28,387 bases of DNA. It comes from DATJXG01 sp035500455 (GTDB lineage: Bacteria; Acidobacteriota; Terriglobia; Terriglobales; Acidobacteriaceae). Numbering within the stretch: the first letter of the stretch is position 1; every line of letters begins with the position of its first letter. The stretch lies in contig DATJXG010000247.1 in NCBI GenBank assembly GCA_035500455.1, forward strand, positions 1 to 28,387. The letters run 5' to 3'. Made by a program: the position numbers and the translations under genes. This document shows, piece by piece, positions 14,763-23,532 of this stretch. Below the pieces are notes generated by a model, which saw nothing but the letters and a program-made list of their open reading frames with translations, had not been told where the DNA came from and did not search any database.

Positions 14763-17177
14763 TCATTCGGGGCAAAAATTCTCCACTACTACTAAAAAGT
14801 TTACTCCCTCCCAGCGCTGCTGGAGCGGCCAGAAGTAGGTAAATACGACCTCTTGGCCGGGACGAAGGGTCTGGGTTGGCAGCTCCACCACGTGCACTCC
14901 CAGCCGAGTGTCGCGGCTCTGGCTGTTCTGGCTGGTTTTCCAGCCGTCGAAGCTCCAATGCACCAGCGCCGGCTCCATCAGAACCAGGCGCAGTTTCCTC
15001 TCGGCTGGCATGCGCCGGCACTTCTGGTTGAAGCTCCACAGGAAGTGCTCCGCTTTCTTTTTCTCAACCTGGTAGCGCTGCACCCCTTGCGGCGGCTGGT
15101 CGAAGATTTTTCCGTCGCGCAACGAGCGCCGCAGCTTGATGTATTCCGAATGCGCCCACACCAGCGGGCAGGCCGAGCCGGTGGGTTTTCCCGTGAATAA
15201 CTCCTGAGCGGGAATATCGGATGCATCCCAAACCTGCTCCGGGATCAGGCGTCCACCCTCGGTAGCCAGTTCCATCACCTTGAGCAACTGCTCGGCGCAA
15301 TCCTTGCGCCCGGACGCCAGTTCGTAATGCGCGCGCTCGCCTGCCAGCAGCGGCCAGGGGCGCCCGATTCCCAGCCCGTTAAATGGGGAACCGTCTTCGT
15401 GCTCGCCGTAGCCGTCGTCGTTATAGCGGTACCAGCAGTGACCCTGAGGCAGCTTGACCCGCAGCAGGGCGTCGATGACTTTCACCGTGTTCAGGATATG
15501 TGGATCATCAGGAGCGCGCAGTCCGAAGCGCACCAGCGCCAGAGCATCCGGACTGATCACGTGCGCAGCCGCTTCCGAACCGGTCCCCGGCGGCCGGTTC
15601 TTGATGGGAACGAATCCCTGCAGCGGAGACGCTGCTCCGTCGGCGTCGGGCGGCGCGATGCGCACGTAATAACCTTCGACGCCGATCTGCCGGCCGAGAT
15701 CGTTATTCGTGGCGTAGGTCCAGCGCTCGATGCCTTCGTTCCAGGAGTCGGCCGTCTCACGCAGATAAGTCGCGGCCGCGCGCTCGCCCACGGCGTCGGC
15801 CAGGTCTGCCGCAGCCAAAAGAGCCGAGACCTCCACCGCCAGCGTAAACGGAGAGTAGCCGGCGTCTTCCTCCCAGCGATCCTGCTGTGTGACCGGTCCG
15901 TTCTGCACGATGAAGGAAGCGGCGCGGCGCACCAGGGCCCACCAGCGCTTGACATCTCCCAAAGCCGCCGGGGCCTCACGGCGCAGGACGTCCACCAGAA
16001 GAATGGGGAAGGCGGCCTCGTCCATCTGCGTCCCACCCCAGTAAGACCGGCCGTCGAGCCACATGTTCTGCGCCCAGTGGCCGTCCGCTTCCTGGGTGGA
16101 CTCCAGGTAGTGCAGCACGCGCACGGCATCTTCCTTGGCGCCGGCGGCCAGAAATCCGACGGCTGTTTCCACTAAGTCGCGCGGCCATATCAGGTGGTAC
16201 CCTCCCAGATCCTCATCCCCCTTGTTGAAGCCCCAGGGGATAGACAGGCTGGCGATCACTCCGCCCAGAAAGTCCTTGGATTCGTGGGAGCGCAAAACCG
16301 CGACGCTGGCCCGGTAAAGATCGACTTCCCGGCGAGGCTCGTCGAGCTTGAGCAGCCCGCTCTGCCAGTGCTTCCAATGGCGCACGTAGTCATCCCGCAA
16401 CTTGCCATACGGCTCCGCCAGGCTGGCCCGCACCTCCTGGCCTGCCTCCGACCAGATGCCGCCAAAGCCCAGCGCCAGCACGAATTCACCGCCGCATGCC
16501 GCAAGGTCAATTTCTCCCGCCAGGGCCACGTTTCCGTTTTCGGCGCGGGTGTAATCCCAGGTCATCCGGAAATTCTGCGAGAGGTCCTGCCAGGCGTCGG
16601 AAAACCCCGTAAATCCCACCGACATCTTCTGCCAGGACGCGGAACAGGCGAAGGCGAGGGCGCATCCGCCACGCTCGGCAAACAGCATGGGAATGCCCTT
16701 ATAGTCGCCCACCCACGCCGTATTGCCGGTACCGTAGTTGCACAGGTGCGGCGCCAGCAGCGCGTACAGGTGATAGCTGGAAACGACTCCGGCGATAGGC
16801 TGAAAGCAGATTTTTTGCAATACAACGTTGCGATAGGGATCGGTGAAAACTTCCTTCAGGATTCGATAGCGCCCCTGCAGGTCGGTATTCACCAGCTCAT
16901 AAACCGGCACACCCGGCTCAATGGCGGTGTTCTGGAACGTGCAGTGGCGCTTTTCTTCTGAAAAGTAGCCGCGCCCGTCGGTGACGATGAGCCCCATGTC
17001 GCGAGTGCAGGCCTGGTCCACGCGCGGAAAATACACTTCGTTCAGGATCCCGTGGCTGAGGGTGAACCACACCCGGCTGTGCAGGTTCAGAGCTGTGCCG
17101 ATTCCGCTCTTGTTGCTGGAAGTCCAGCGCGGCGGGATTCCCGGCCAGCCGGGAGCATAGTGTTCCGCGTTATCCAC
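14763..17177 (-). CDS. GH15 glucan 1,4-alpha-glucosidase (glucoamylase)
   Basis: An 804-residue glycoside hydrolase family 15 protein; bacterial members release glucose from alpha-glucan ends. The start is a GTG at 17177 (MDNAEHYAPGWPGIPPRW) with a GAGGGGT stretch upstream. The N-terminal beta-sandwich covers about 1-270, and the (alpha/alpha)6 catalytic barrel about 290-690. Seen motifs are YHLIWPRDLVETA (327-339), DGHWAQNMWLDGRSYWGG (365-382), the acid motif RWEEDAGYSPFT (434-445) and the base motif LIPEQVWDAS (644-653, Glu647). No signal peptide is seen, so the enzyme probably acts on intracellular glycogen or maltodextrin. A C-terminal extension (~690-804) forms a further beta-rich domain. 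It directly precedes the cfa-like gene; the combination has no clear metabolic logic. Confidence 0.94.
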   Translation of the reverse strand: MDNAEHYAPGWPGIPPRWTSSNKSGIGTALNLHSRVWFTLSHGILNEVYFPRVDQACTRDMGLIVTDGRGYFSEEKRHCTFQNTAIEPGVPVYELVNTDLQGRYRILKEVFTDPYRNVVLQKICFQPIAGVVSSYHLYALLAPHLCNYGTGNTAWVGDYKGIPMLFAERGGCALAFACSASWQKMSVGFTGFSDAWQDLSQNFRMTWDYTRAENGNVALAGEIDLAACGGEFVLALGFGGIWSEAGQEVRASLAEPYGKLRDDYVRHWKHWQSGLLKLDEPRREVDLYRASVAVLRSHESKDFLGGVIASLSIPWGFNKGDEDLGGYHLIWPRDLVETAVGFLAAGAKEDAVRVLHYLESTQEADGHWAQNMWLDGRSYWGGTQMDEAAFPILLVDVLRREAPAALGDVKRWWALVRRAASFIVQNGPVTQQDRWEEDAGYSPFTLAVEVSALLAAADLADAVGERAAATYLRETADSWNEGIERWTYATNNDLGRQIGVEGYYVRIAPPDADGAASPLQGFVPIKNRPPGTGSEAAAHVISPDALALVRFGLRAPDDPHILNTVKVIDALLRVKLPQGHCWYRYNDDGYGEHEDGSPFNGLGIGRPWPLLAGERAHYELASGRKDCAEQLLKVMELATEGGRLIPEQVWDASDIPAQELFTGKPTGSACPLVWAHSEYIKLRRSLRDGKIFDQPPQGVQRYQVEKKKAEHFLWSFNQKCRRMPAERKLRLVLMEPALVHWSFDGWKTSQNSQSRDTRLGVHVVELPTQTLRPGQEVVFTYFWPLQQRWEGVNFLVVVENFCPE

Positions 17178-17350
17178 AGGTCACCCCTCGCAATCTAGCA
17201 GTGTGCCAGATTTCCACATTCCCCACAAAAGCCTCTGTGCAGATTTATTTAACGAATTTTCATGGTCGATTTACCGCGGCGTAACGCAATCCTCGCAGCC
17301 TTGATGGAACAACCATTTACGGTCGCAGTTCACGACCCTAAGGAGGCCGT

Positions 17351-19447
17351 ATGAAGTTTGCTGACTACGCGCGTGCCTGCTGCAGCTACACCGGGCTGGG
17401 CGCCGCACTCCTCTCCACTTGCTTGAACCTCGTCTCCCCTACCTTTGCCGCAGCCGAAGATCACCACGGTACCGCCAGCCCCATCAAACACGTGATTGTG
17501 ATTATCGGCGAGAACCGCACCTTCGATCACATCTTCGCCACCTATGTTCCCAAGAGCGGAGAAACTATTGACAATTTGCTCTCCAAGAAAATCATCAACG
17601 CCGATGGAACTCCCGGACCCAACTACTTCCTCGCCGAACAATATTCCGCGTGCGATCTCGGTGCCGGAGCCACCTGCCCCAAGACCGGCAAAACCGAAGC
17701 CGACGGCCAGAAGTACAAGCTCAGCCCGCATGGCAAAGAACTCTACAGCGTGCTGCCGGCGCCGCTGGCCGGTGGTCCCAAGGACGTCTGCGCCAACAAC
17801 GGAATCTGCAGCCTGGCCGACGCCATGGCCTCGGAAAACGGACTCGCCCCCGACTATTACCAGTACCTGACCAGCGGCAGCACGGGCCTCGATAGCCACA
17901 CTCCCGATACCCGCATCACCAACGTAAATAATCTCCCTCCCGGTCCCTTCCAGCTCACCTCGGCCACGCTTTCTTACGACGGCTACGCTGCCAGCCCGGT
18001 CCACCGCTTTTACCAGATGTGGCAGCAACTCGATTGCAGCTCCAGGCACGCCACCCGCAAGAATCCGAGTGGCTGCAGGGCTGACCTCTTTCCCTGGGTG
18101 GAAGTCACGATCGGCGCCGGGTCCAACGGCCTGGCACAGCCCAGCAACTTCAGCACCGACTACGCGCCGGGCGCCAAAACCACCGGCGAGGGTTCAACCG
18201 CCATGGGCTTCTACAACGTCCAGCAGGGTGACGCTCCTTACTTGAAATACCTCGCGGACAACTATGCCATGAGCGACAACTACCACCAGGCGGTTCAAGG
18301 CGGCACCGGCGCCAACCACGTCATGCTGGGCACCGGCGACGCCATCTGGTTCAGCGACGGCAACGGCCACCCGGCAGTTCCCCCGCACAACCAGATAGTC
18401 TATGCCGGCACTCCGGATGAAGGCACGGTGGACGAGGTCGAGAACCCCGATCCCGCTCCCGGCACCAACAACTGGTACACCGAAGATGGCTACGGCGGCG
18501 GCGCTTTCGGCTCTCCCGCTTACGGCGGCGGCACCTATAGCAACTGCTCCGATCCCAGCCAGCCCGGCGTGGCTCCTGTCCTGAAATATCTGAAGTCCAG
18601 GGGAGTGAAGCCGAACTGCGAGCCCGGCCACTACTACCTGCTGAATAACTACAACCCCGGCTACTTCGGCGACGGTTCCAACGCCTACACCGACAACAAC
18701 GTTGACAACTATCCCTTCACCATCCCGCCTTCCACGCTGCGCACCATCGGCGACGAGCTGCTGGAAAAGGGCATCTCCTGGAAGTATTATGGCGATCAGT
18801 GGAACGCATACCTCACCGATAAGTATCAGCTTAACTATGGCGTCCCCGGCGCCAACAGCGATCAGTACTGCAACATCTGCAATCCGTTCCAGTACGCAAC
18901 TTCGATCATGACCAACGACGCCGTGCGCACCGCTCACATCCAGGACACCACCAACCTCTACAGCGACATTCAAAACGGCACCCTGCCGGCGGTTTCCTTC
19001 GTGAAACCCAGCGGCTGGGTGGACGGCCATCCGGCCTCCTCGAAGATCGATCTTCTCGAGGGCTTCGTAAAGAAAATCGTGGATGGCGTGCAGGCTAATC
19101 CCGGCCTGTGGAAGAGCACCGCAATCTTCGTCACCATGGACGAGGGCGGCGGCTACTACGATTCAGGCTACGTGCAGCCGCTCGACTTTTTCGGCGACGG
19201 CACCCGTATCCCTATGATCGTGGTTTCGCCCTACACCAAGCCCGGCCACATCGCCCACAACTACTCGGACCACGTCTCCATCCTCAAGTTCATCGAGAGG
19301 AACTGGCACCTGCGTCCGCTCACGCACCGCAGCCGTGACAACGACCCCAACCCGATCGCCCGGAAGGACAATCCCTACGTTCCGGTGAACGGCCCGGCAA
19401 TCAGCGATCTGTTTGAGTTGTTCGACTTCAGCCACAGTCATCGCTAA
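17351..19447 (+). CDS. Secreted phosphoesterase (phospholipase C / acid phosphatase AcpA family)
   Basis: A 698-residue member of the phosphoesterase family that includes bacterial phospholipase C and AcpA acid phosphatase (Pfam phosphoesterase, alkaline phosphatase fold). Start ATG 17351 follows AAGGAGG with optimal spacing. Residues 1-35 look like a Sec signal ending TFAAA. Motifs: IKHVIVIIGENRTFDHIF (45-62, metal/nucleophile region), GGTGANHVMLGTGDAIWF, FVTMDEGGGYYDS, TRIPMIVVSPY and NYSDHVSILKFIERNW, the last giving the second metal site. Several Cys pairs fit an exported protein. Large inserts rich in Gly, Asn and Tyr distinguish it from compact PLCs. Substrate (phospholipid or phosphomonoester) cannot be decided. 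A terminator hairpin follows at 19470-19517. Confidence 0.92.
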   Translation: MKFADYARACCSYTGLGAALLSTCLNLVSPTFAAAEDHHGTASPIKHVIVIIGENRTFDHIFATYVPKSGETIDNLLSKKIINADGTPGPNYFLAEQYSACDLGAGATCPKTGKTEADGQKYKLSPHGKELYSVLPAPLAGGPKDVCANNGICSLADAMASENGLAPDYYQYLTSGSTGLDSHTPDTRITNVNNLPPGPFQLTSATLSYDGYAASPVHRFYQMWQQLDCSSRHATRKNPSGCRADLFPWVEVTIGAGSNGLAQPSNFSTDYAPGAKTTGEGSTAMGFYNVQQGDAPYLKYLADNYAMSDNYHQAVQGGTGANHVMLGTGDAIWFSDGNGHPAVPPHNQIVYAGTPDEGTVDEVENPDPAPGTNNWYTEDGYGGGAFGSPAYGGGTYSNCSDPSQPGVAPVLKYLKSRGVKPNCEPGHYYLLNNYNPGYFGDGSNAYTDNNVDNYPFTIPPSTLRTIGDELLEKGISWKYYGDQWNAYLTDKYQLNYGVPGANSDQYCNICNPFQYATSIMTNDAVRTAHIQDTTNLYSDIQNGTLPAVSFVKPSGWVDGHPASSKIDLLEGFVKKIVDGVQANPGLWKSTAIFVTMDEGGGYYDSGYVQPLDFFGDGTRIPMIVVSPYTKPGHIAHNYSDHVSILKFIERNWHLRPLTHRSRDNDPNPIARKDNPYVPVNGPAISDLFELFDFSHSHR

Positions 19448-19469
19448 TTAAGAATTGACGTTGCAGGAA

Positions 19470-19517
19470 AGCCGGCGTCCCGCAAGCCTGATTGCTCGCG
19501 TGACGCCGGCCTAGTTT
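19470..19517 (+). terminator. Intrinsic terminator between phosphoesterase and hisA
   Basis: GCCGGCGTC (19470-19478) pairs with GACGCCGGC (19501-19509), with further pairing in the loop (CGCAAGC with GCTCGCG, one mismatch). TTTT follows at 19514-19517. On the opposite strand the hairpin is followed by TTTCC, so it may also help end the his transcript coming from the right. Confidence 0.7.
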
Positions 19518-19523
19518 TCTGGC

Positions 19524-20213
19524 TTATGTGATCTGCAGAGTGATTCGGTTCAAATACAGCGCCATTCCGACCACAGCGTCCACACCTAGCTTGTCGAGCC
19601 TTTCAATTTCCGCACCGGAGGAAATCCCGCCCGCCGCGATGAGCTGCCTGGTCGTCAGCAGTCGCAGGTTTCGTACCACTTCAAAAGGAATCCCCTTCAG
19701 TAAGCCCTCGGTGTCGATGTGGGTATAGAGGAACGCCGCGCACCATGGTTCCAGGGCCTGAATCATTGCCGCCGGAGTGAGTTCGGTGTGTTCGCGCCAG
19801 CCCCGGATGGCGACCTTGCCGCCCTTGGCGTCCACCGCGAACACCAGTTTGTCGGCGCCAACCGCTTGAAAGATTTCTTCGGCGAAGCCGGTATTGATCG
19901 CGCCTTCGCGAATCAAGGTCGAACCCAGAATCACGCGGCGCGCACCCCAGGAAAGCACTTCGCGAGCCGTCTCAATCGACCGGATGCCGCCGCCCACCTG
20001 GCAGGGAAGCCGCCGCACAAAGTCCCGAATCAATTTCTGGTTGCCACCGCTGCCGATGGCAGCGTCGAGATCAATCAGCTGCACTAGGGGAAACTGCGAG
20101 AACCGTTCCACCCATTCGTCGAAATTCTCGAACTCCAGCGCCTTCTTCTCGCCCTGCACCAGCTGAACGATCTTGCCGCCCATGAGATCAATCGAGGGGA
20201 TCAGCACGGCCAC
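19524..20213 (-). CDS. hisA: HisA, phosphoribosylformimino-AICAR-P isomerase
   Basis: A 229-residue TIM-barrel isomerase that converts ProFAR to PRFAR in histidine biosynthesis. The sequence shows IPSIDLMGGKIVQLVQG (5-21) with the catalytic Asp of the first strand, CQVGGGIRSIETAREVLSWG (71-90), the FAVDAKGGKVAIRGW segment with the second catalytic Asp, and THIDTEG and LIAAGGISSG phosphate-binding loops. It is slightly shorter than typical (about 240). It is the last gene of the his cluster on this strand; its start overlaps the 3' end of hisF by 13 bases, indicating translational coupling. Confidence 0.95.
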   Translation of the reverse strand: MAVLIPSIDLMGGKIVQLVQGEKKALEFENFDEWVERFSQFPLVQLIDLDAAIGSGGNQKLIRDFVRRLPCQVGGGIRSIETAREVLSWGARRVILGSTLIREGAINTGFAEEIFQAVGADKLVFAVDAKGGKVAIRGWREHTELTPAAMIQALEPWCAAFLYTHIDTEGLLKGIPFEVVRNLRLLTTRQLIAAGGISSGAEIERLDKLGVDAVVGMALYLNRITLQIT

Positions 20214-20962
20214 CTCACAGGAATGCCGGCATTTTGCAGGTGCTGCTTCAGACCAGAAAGCGAACTCAATCCAAAGTGGAAGATGGAAGCCGCCAATGCC
20301 GCATCAGCGCGCCCCTCGCGGAAAACTTCTACGAAATGCTCCGCGCCTCCGGCGCCGCCCGACGCAATCACCGGAATGCGCACCGCCTGGCTCACCGCGG
20401 CGGTTAATTCGCAATCGAAGCCGGCGCCGGTGCCGTCGCGGTCCATCGAGGTGAGCAGGATTTCTCCCGCGCCGTGCGATTCCGCCTCGCTCGCCCATTC
20501 CACGGCATCACGGCCTGTAGTTTTTCTTCCGCCGTGAGTGTGCACTTCAAAATGGCCGTTGACCCGCCGGGCGTCGATCGCCACAATCGCGGCCTGCGAT
20601 CCGAATCGCTGGGCGATGCGGGTAATCAGCGAAGGGTCGGCGATGGCCGCGGAATTCACGCTCACTTTGTCCGCGCCCGCGTCGAAGATGGAGCCTGCAT
20701 CCTCCAGGGAGCGGATCCCGCCGCCTACAGTAAAGGGAATAAACAACTCGCGGGCGGCGCGGCGCACCGTCTCCAGCAGCGTGGAGCGCTTCTGGTGGGT
20801 GGCGGAAATATCCAGCATCACCACTTCATCCGCTCCCGCCTTCGCATGTGCCGCAGCCAGCTCCGCCGGGTCGCCGGCATCGCGCAGATCGAGAAACTGC
20901 ACGCCCTTCACCACGCGTCCAGCATCCACGTCGAGGCAGGCGATGATGCGTTTGGTCAGCAT
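20201..20962 (-). CDS. hisF: HisF, imidazole glycerol phosphate synthase cyclase subunit
   Basis: A 253-residue TIM barrel, the cyclase half of IGP synthase, receiving ammonia from HisH. Diagnostic segments: MLTKRIIACLDVDAGRVVKG (1-20) with catalytic Asp11, FTVGGGIRSLEDA (77-89), ADKVSVNSAA (95-104), VAIDAR (Asp130 equivalent), and LLTSMDRDGTGAGFD. Start ATG 20962; a GGAGAGAG sequence is somewhat far upstream. It is separated from hisH by 244 bases that contain a repeat island, unlike the tight spacing elsewhere in the operon. Confidence 0.97.
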   Translation of the reverse strand: MLTKRIIACLDVDAGRVVKGVQFLDLRDAGDPAELAAAHAKAGADEVVMLDISATHQKRSTLLETVRRAARELFIPFTVGGGIRSLEDAGSIFDAGADKVSVNSAAIADPSLITRIAQRFGSQAAIVAIDARRVNGHFEVHTHGGRKTTGRDAVEWASEAESHGAGEILLTSMDRDGTGAGFDCELTAAVSQAVRIPVIASGGAGGAEHFVEVFREGRADAALAASIFHFGLSSLSGLKQHLQNAGIPVRWPC

Positions 20963-20996
20963 ACGGACTTTTACTCTCTCCAGGAGTCCCGAAGAC

Positions 20997-21182
20997 TTGT
21001 CATTCCACCCCCCAATTTGTCATTCCGAGCTCCCCCAATCTGTCGTCCCCTTCCCAATTTGTCATTCCGAGCGAAGCGAGGAATCTCGGTTTCCTCCGCC
21101 GCTTCTTCGCAACCCGTTTCGACCGAGGCCATGAAAAATGCCGCTGCAAGCTGCAGATTCCTCGGTCCGCGCGGAATGACAA
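20997..21182. repeat. REP-like repeat island inside the his operon
   Basis: Three partial copies of (AA)TTTGTCATTCCGAG or close variants (from about 20997, 21014 and 21037) are followed by a full inverted pair at 21056-21182. The left arm reads AATTTGTCATTCCGAGCG, then AAGCGAGGAATCTC (to 21087). The right arm (21156-21182) is GATTCCTCGGTCCGC, then GCGGAATGACAA. The core matches the repeats at 1113-1495 and 13162-13265, with ATTCC instead of ATCCT. Confidence 0.75.
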
Positions 21183-21206
21183 CCCTGTTGGGCTGTCACC
21201 AGGCCA

Positions 21207-21800
21207 TCACAGCCCACAAAAATTCTCCAGCAACTTCAACCCCACCGGCCCCGATTTCTCCGGGTGAAACTGCACCCCAAACAGCGAACCCATCTCCACT
21301 GCCGCGGAAAACTTCCCTCCATATTCGGTTTCCGCCGCTGTCGCCGCCATCAGCGGCACCCGGTAGGAATGCGTGAAATACACGAACGATCCCGAGGGAA
21401 CGCCGCGCAGCAATCGCGATTGCCCGCCGTTGATCTGCAACTGGTTCCAGCCCACGTGCGGAGACTTCACCTCGGCCGGGAAGCGCTCGCACTGCCCCGG
21501 CCAAATCCCCAGGCCCCGAACATCGGGGGCTTCGGCGCTCGAAGCCAGCATCCACTGCATGCCTACGCAAATACCAAGGAAGGGAACGCCGCGTTCGATG
21601 CCTTGCGTGATTGCCTCCCGCAGACCCGAACTGCTCAGCACGCAGGTGGCGGCAAAATGGCCCACGCCCGGAAGAACGATCTTTTTCGCGCGGGCCACTA
21701 CTTCCGGATCGGAAGTCACTACCGGCTCCGCCCCGATGTGGTCGAATGCCTTCTTGACCGAAGTCAAATTGCCGGCGCGGTAGTCCACAATCGCGATCAT
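21207..21800 (-). CDS. hisH: HisH, glutamine amidotransferase subunit of IGP synthase
   Basis: A 197-residue class I glutamine amidotransferase, which forms ammonia for HisF. It begins MIAIVDYRAGNLTSVKKAF, contains VLPGVGHF (oxyanion region), the nucleophile motif FLGICVGMQ with its Cys, and the C-terminal catalytic pair in FGVQFHPEKSG. Its ATG overlaps the hisB stop by one base (TAATG), so the two are translationally coupled. Confidence 0.97.
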   Translation of the reverse strand: MIAIVDYRAGNLTSVKKAFDHIGAEPVVTSDPEVVARAKKIVLPGVGHFAATCVLSSSGLREAITQGIERGVPFLGICVGMQWMLASSAEAPDVRGLGIWPGQCERFPAEVKSPHVGWNQLQINGGQSRLLRGVPSGSFVYFTHSYRVPLMAATAAETEYGGKFSAAVEMGSLFGVQFHPEKSGPVGLKLLENFCGL

Positions 21801-22387
21801 TACAGCAACCCTTTCGTGCTCGGCAGCAGCTTGGCCATCCGCCGGTCCCGCCAGCAGGCCGCGCGCAGCGCACGGCCAAAGGCCTTGAACAGCGATTCGA
21901 TCTTGTGATGATTCGAGCGCCCGTAAAGGATGCGCGCGTGAACATTGGCGTGCGCGCCCCGCGCGAAGCCTTCAAAAAAATCGAACACCAGTTCGGACTG
22001 CAGGTCGCCAACCAGTCGCGTCTTCACCTTGGTGTCGATCACTGCCGCAGTGCGCCCGGAGAAATCCACGGCAGCGAGCCCCAGGGTTTCATCCATCGGC
22101 ATCACGAAATACCCCGCGCGTAAAATGCCGCGCTTATCTCCCAGCGCCTCGGCGAACGCCTGCCCCAAGACGATGCCGACATCCTCAACCGTGTGGTGCT
22201 GGTCCACATCGAGGTCGCCGGTGGCCTTCAGGTCGAGATCGAATCCGCCATGGTGAGCGAACAGTTCCAGCATGTGATCAAAAAAACGGATGCCGGTCGA
22301 GACCTTGTACCGCCCCCGCCCGTCAATTGTGAGCGCAGCCCGAATCTGCGTCTCCTTCGTGTCGCGTTGGACCGTAGCTTTTCGCAT
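21800..22387 (-). CDS. hisB: HisB, imidazoleglycerol-phosphate dehydratase
   Basis: A 195-residue monofunctional IGP dehydratase, which makes imidazole acetol phosphate. The manganese-binding repeats are visible: GIRFFDHMLELFAHHGGFDL, DVDQHHTVEDVGIVLGQA, and later NVHARILYGRSNHHKIESLF. The histidinol-phosphatase domain of the enterobacterial fusion is absent, so the phosphatase must be encoded elsewhere. Seventy-one bases separate it from hisC. Confidence 0.97.
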   Translation of the reverse strand: MRKATVQRDTKETQIRAALTIDGRGRYKVSTGIRFFDHMLELFAHHGGFDLDLKATGDLDVDQHHTVEDVGIVLGQAFAEALGDKRGILRAGYFVMPMDETLGLAAVDFSGRTAAVIDTKVKTRLVGDLQSELVFDFFEGFARGAHANVHARILYGRSNHHKIESLFKAFGRALRAACWRDRRMAKLLPSTKGLL

Positions 22388-22417
22388 CGTCTTACCACAC
22401 CGCCGCAGTTTCGTAGC

Positions 22418-22434
22418 GCCGGCGTCCCGCCGGC
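22418..22434. repeat. GCCGGC palindromic hairpin between hisC and hisB
   Basis: GCCGGCGTCCCGCCGGC contains GCCGGC on each side of a five-base spacer. The same GCCGGCGTCCCGC string occurs in the terminator near 19470. No T-run follows on the his strand, so it is regarded as a dispersed repeat or RNA-stabilizing hairpin. Confidence 0.45.
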
Positions 22435-22458
22435 AACCTTAGCACCCGCACTACACTC

Positions 22459-23532
22459 TCAACCGCACCGTCTTTTCGCGAGCAACTCCTCCAGCACTTC
22501 GGCCAACGTCCCTAGCAACCGCTGATTCTGCTCCGCCGTACCCAGCGTAATGCGCACACACCCCGCACATCCCGAATCGCTGGAGCGGTCGCGCACCAGA
22601 ATGCCGCGTTCCCGCATGGCGCGGATGAACATCGCATTCGCTTCGCCAAAGTGCATGAGCACGAAGTTCGCCCGGCTGGGCCAGTACCTGATGCCGCGCG
22701 CGCTCAACTCCTTTTCTAGAAACTCCCGGCCATGACGAACTTCCTCCGCATACTTGCGGACGTACTCGCCATCGGCCAGCGCCTCCGGCAGGCAGGCCAA
22801 TGCCACGCTGTTCAGGTTATAAGGAGAACTGGCCCGCCGCACCATCTGCATCTGCTCCAGATTTCCCATCAGCACTCCGATGCGCAACCCGGCCAGCCCA
22901 TATGCCTTGGAGAAAGTCCGCGACACAAAAAGATTCGGCAGCTTGCGCCACTGCGGAATCAGGGTCTCGCCGCAGAATTCGAAATAGGCTTCATCCACCA
23001 GCAACGCCGCCTGCGGCGCGGCTTGCGCAATCCGCAACAGATCAGGCAAAGGCGCCAGCGCGCCGGTAGGATTATTGGGGTTCGCCACGGCGATCATTCG
23101 CGTGCGCTGATCGATGCGCGCCAGCACCGCTTCGGTGGGGAAACGAAAATCTTCCCCCGCCGGAATAGCATTTACATCCGCCCCAGTCGCGGCCGCATAA
23201 ATCTCGTACATGGCGAAGGTCGGTACGGTCACCAGCACTTCATCGCCGACTTCGAGATAGGTCTCGCAAATTAAATGAATGGCTTCGTCGGTGCCGTTGG
23301 TCAGCAGAAGCTCTTCGGGCTCCACTCCCAGATGCCCAGCCACGACTTTCTCCACCGGCTCGCGCTCGGGATATCGCGCCAAATCCTCGCCGTCTAGCGT
23401 CCGCAGCCGCTGCAGCACCCGCGGCGAGCATCCGACGGTGTTCTCATTGAAGTCCAGGCGCAGCCCCTGGCGATTGCCCAGCGGCGGATGATATTCCTTT
23501 AAATTGCGCACCGCCTCCCGCGCCTTAAGCAT
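22459..23532 (-). CDS. hisC: HisC, histidinol-phosphate aminotransferase
   Basis: A 357-residue fold-type I PLP aminotransferase that turns imidazole acetol phosphate into histidinol phosphate. Visible motifs: LDFNENTVGCSP (27-38), ELLLTNGTDEAIHLI, the NPNNPTG loop, LLVDEAYFEF, and the PLP-lysine segment SRTFSKAYGLAGLRIG. The C-terminal arginine region GCVRITLG binds substrate carboxyl or phosphate. The start ATG 23532 overlaps the hisD end by eight bases. Confidence 0.96.
   Translation of the reverse strand: MLKAREAVRNLKEYHPPLGNRQGLRLDFNENTVGCSPRVLQRLRTLDGEDLARYPEREPVEKVVAGHLGVEPEELLLTNGTDEAIHLICETYLEVGDEVLVTVPTFAMYEIYAAATGADVNAIPAGEDFRFPTEAVLARIDQRTRMIAVANPNNPTGALAPLPDLLRIAQAAPQAALLVDEAYFEFCGETLIPQWRKLPNLFVSRTFSKAYGLAGLRIGVLMGNLEQMQMVRRASSPYNLNSVALACLPEALADGEYVRKYAEEVRHGREFLEKELSARGIRYWPSRANFVLMHFGEANAMFIRAMRERGILVRDRSSDSGCAGCVRITLGTAEQNQRLLGTLAEVLEELLAKRRCG

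Noticed and set aside
17190..17215. Sigma-54-like promoter (TGGCAC...TTGC) upstream of the glucoamylase gene on the minus strand
   Set aside because: The GG and GC elements are not at the required spacing.
20997..21087. CRISPR-like spacing of TTTGTCATTCC units
   Set aside because: The units are of unequal length with spacers under 20 bases and are part of a REP-like inverted repeat; no cas gene is present.
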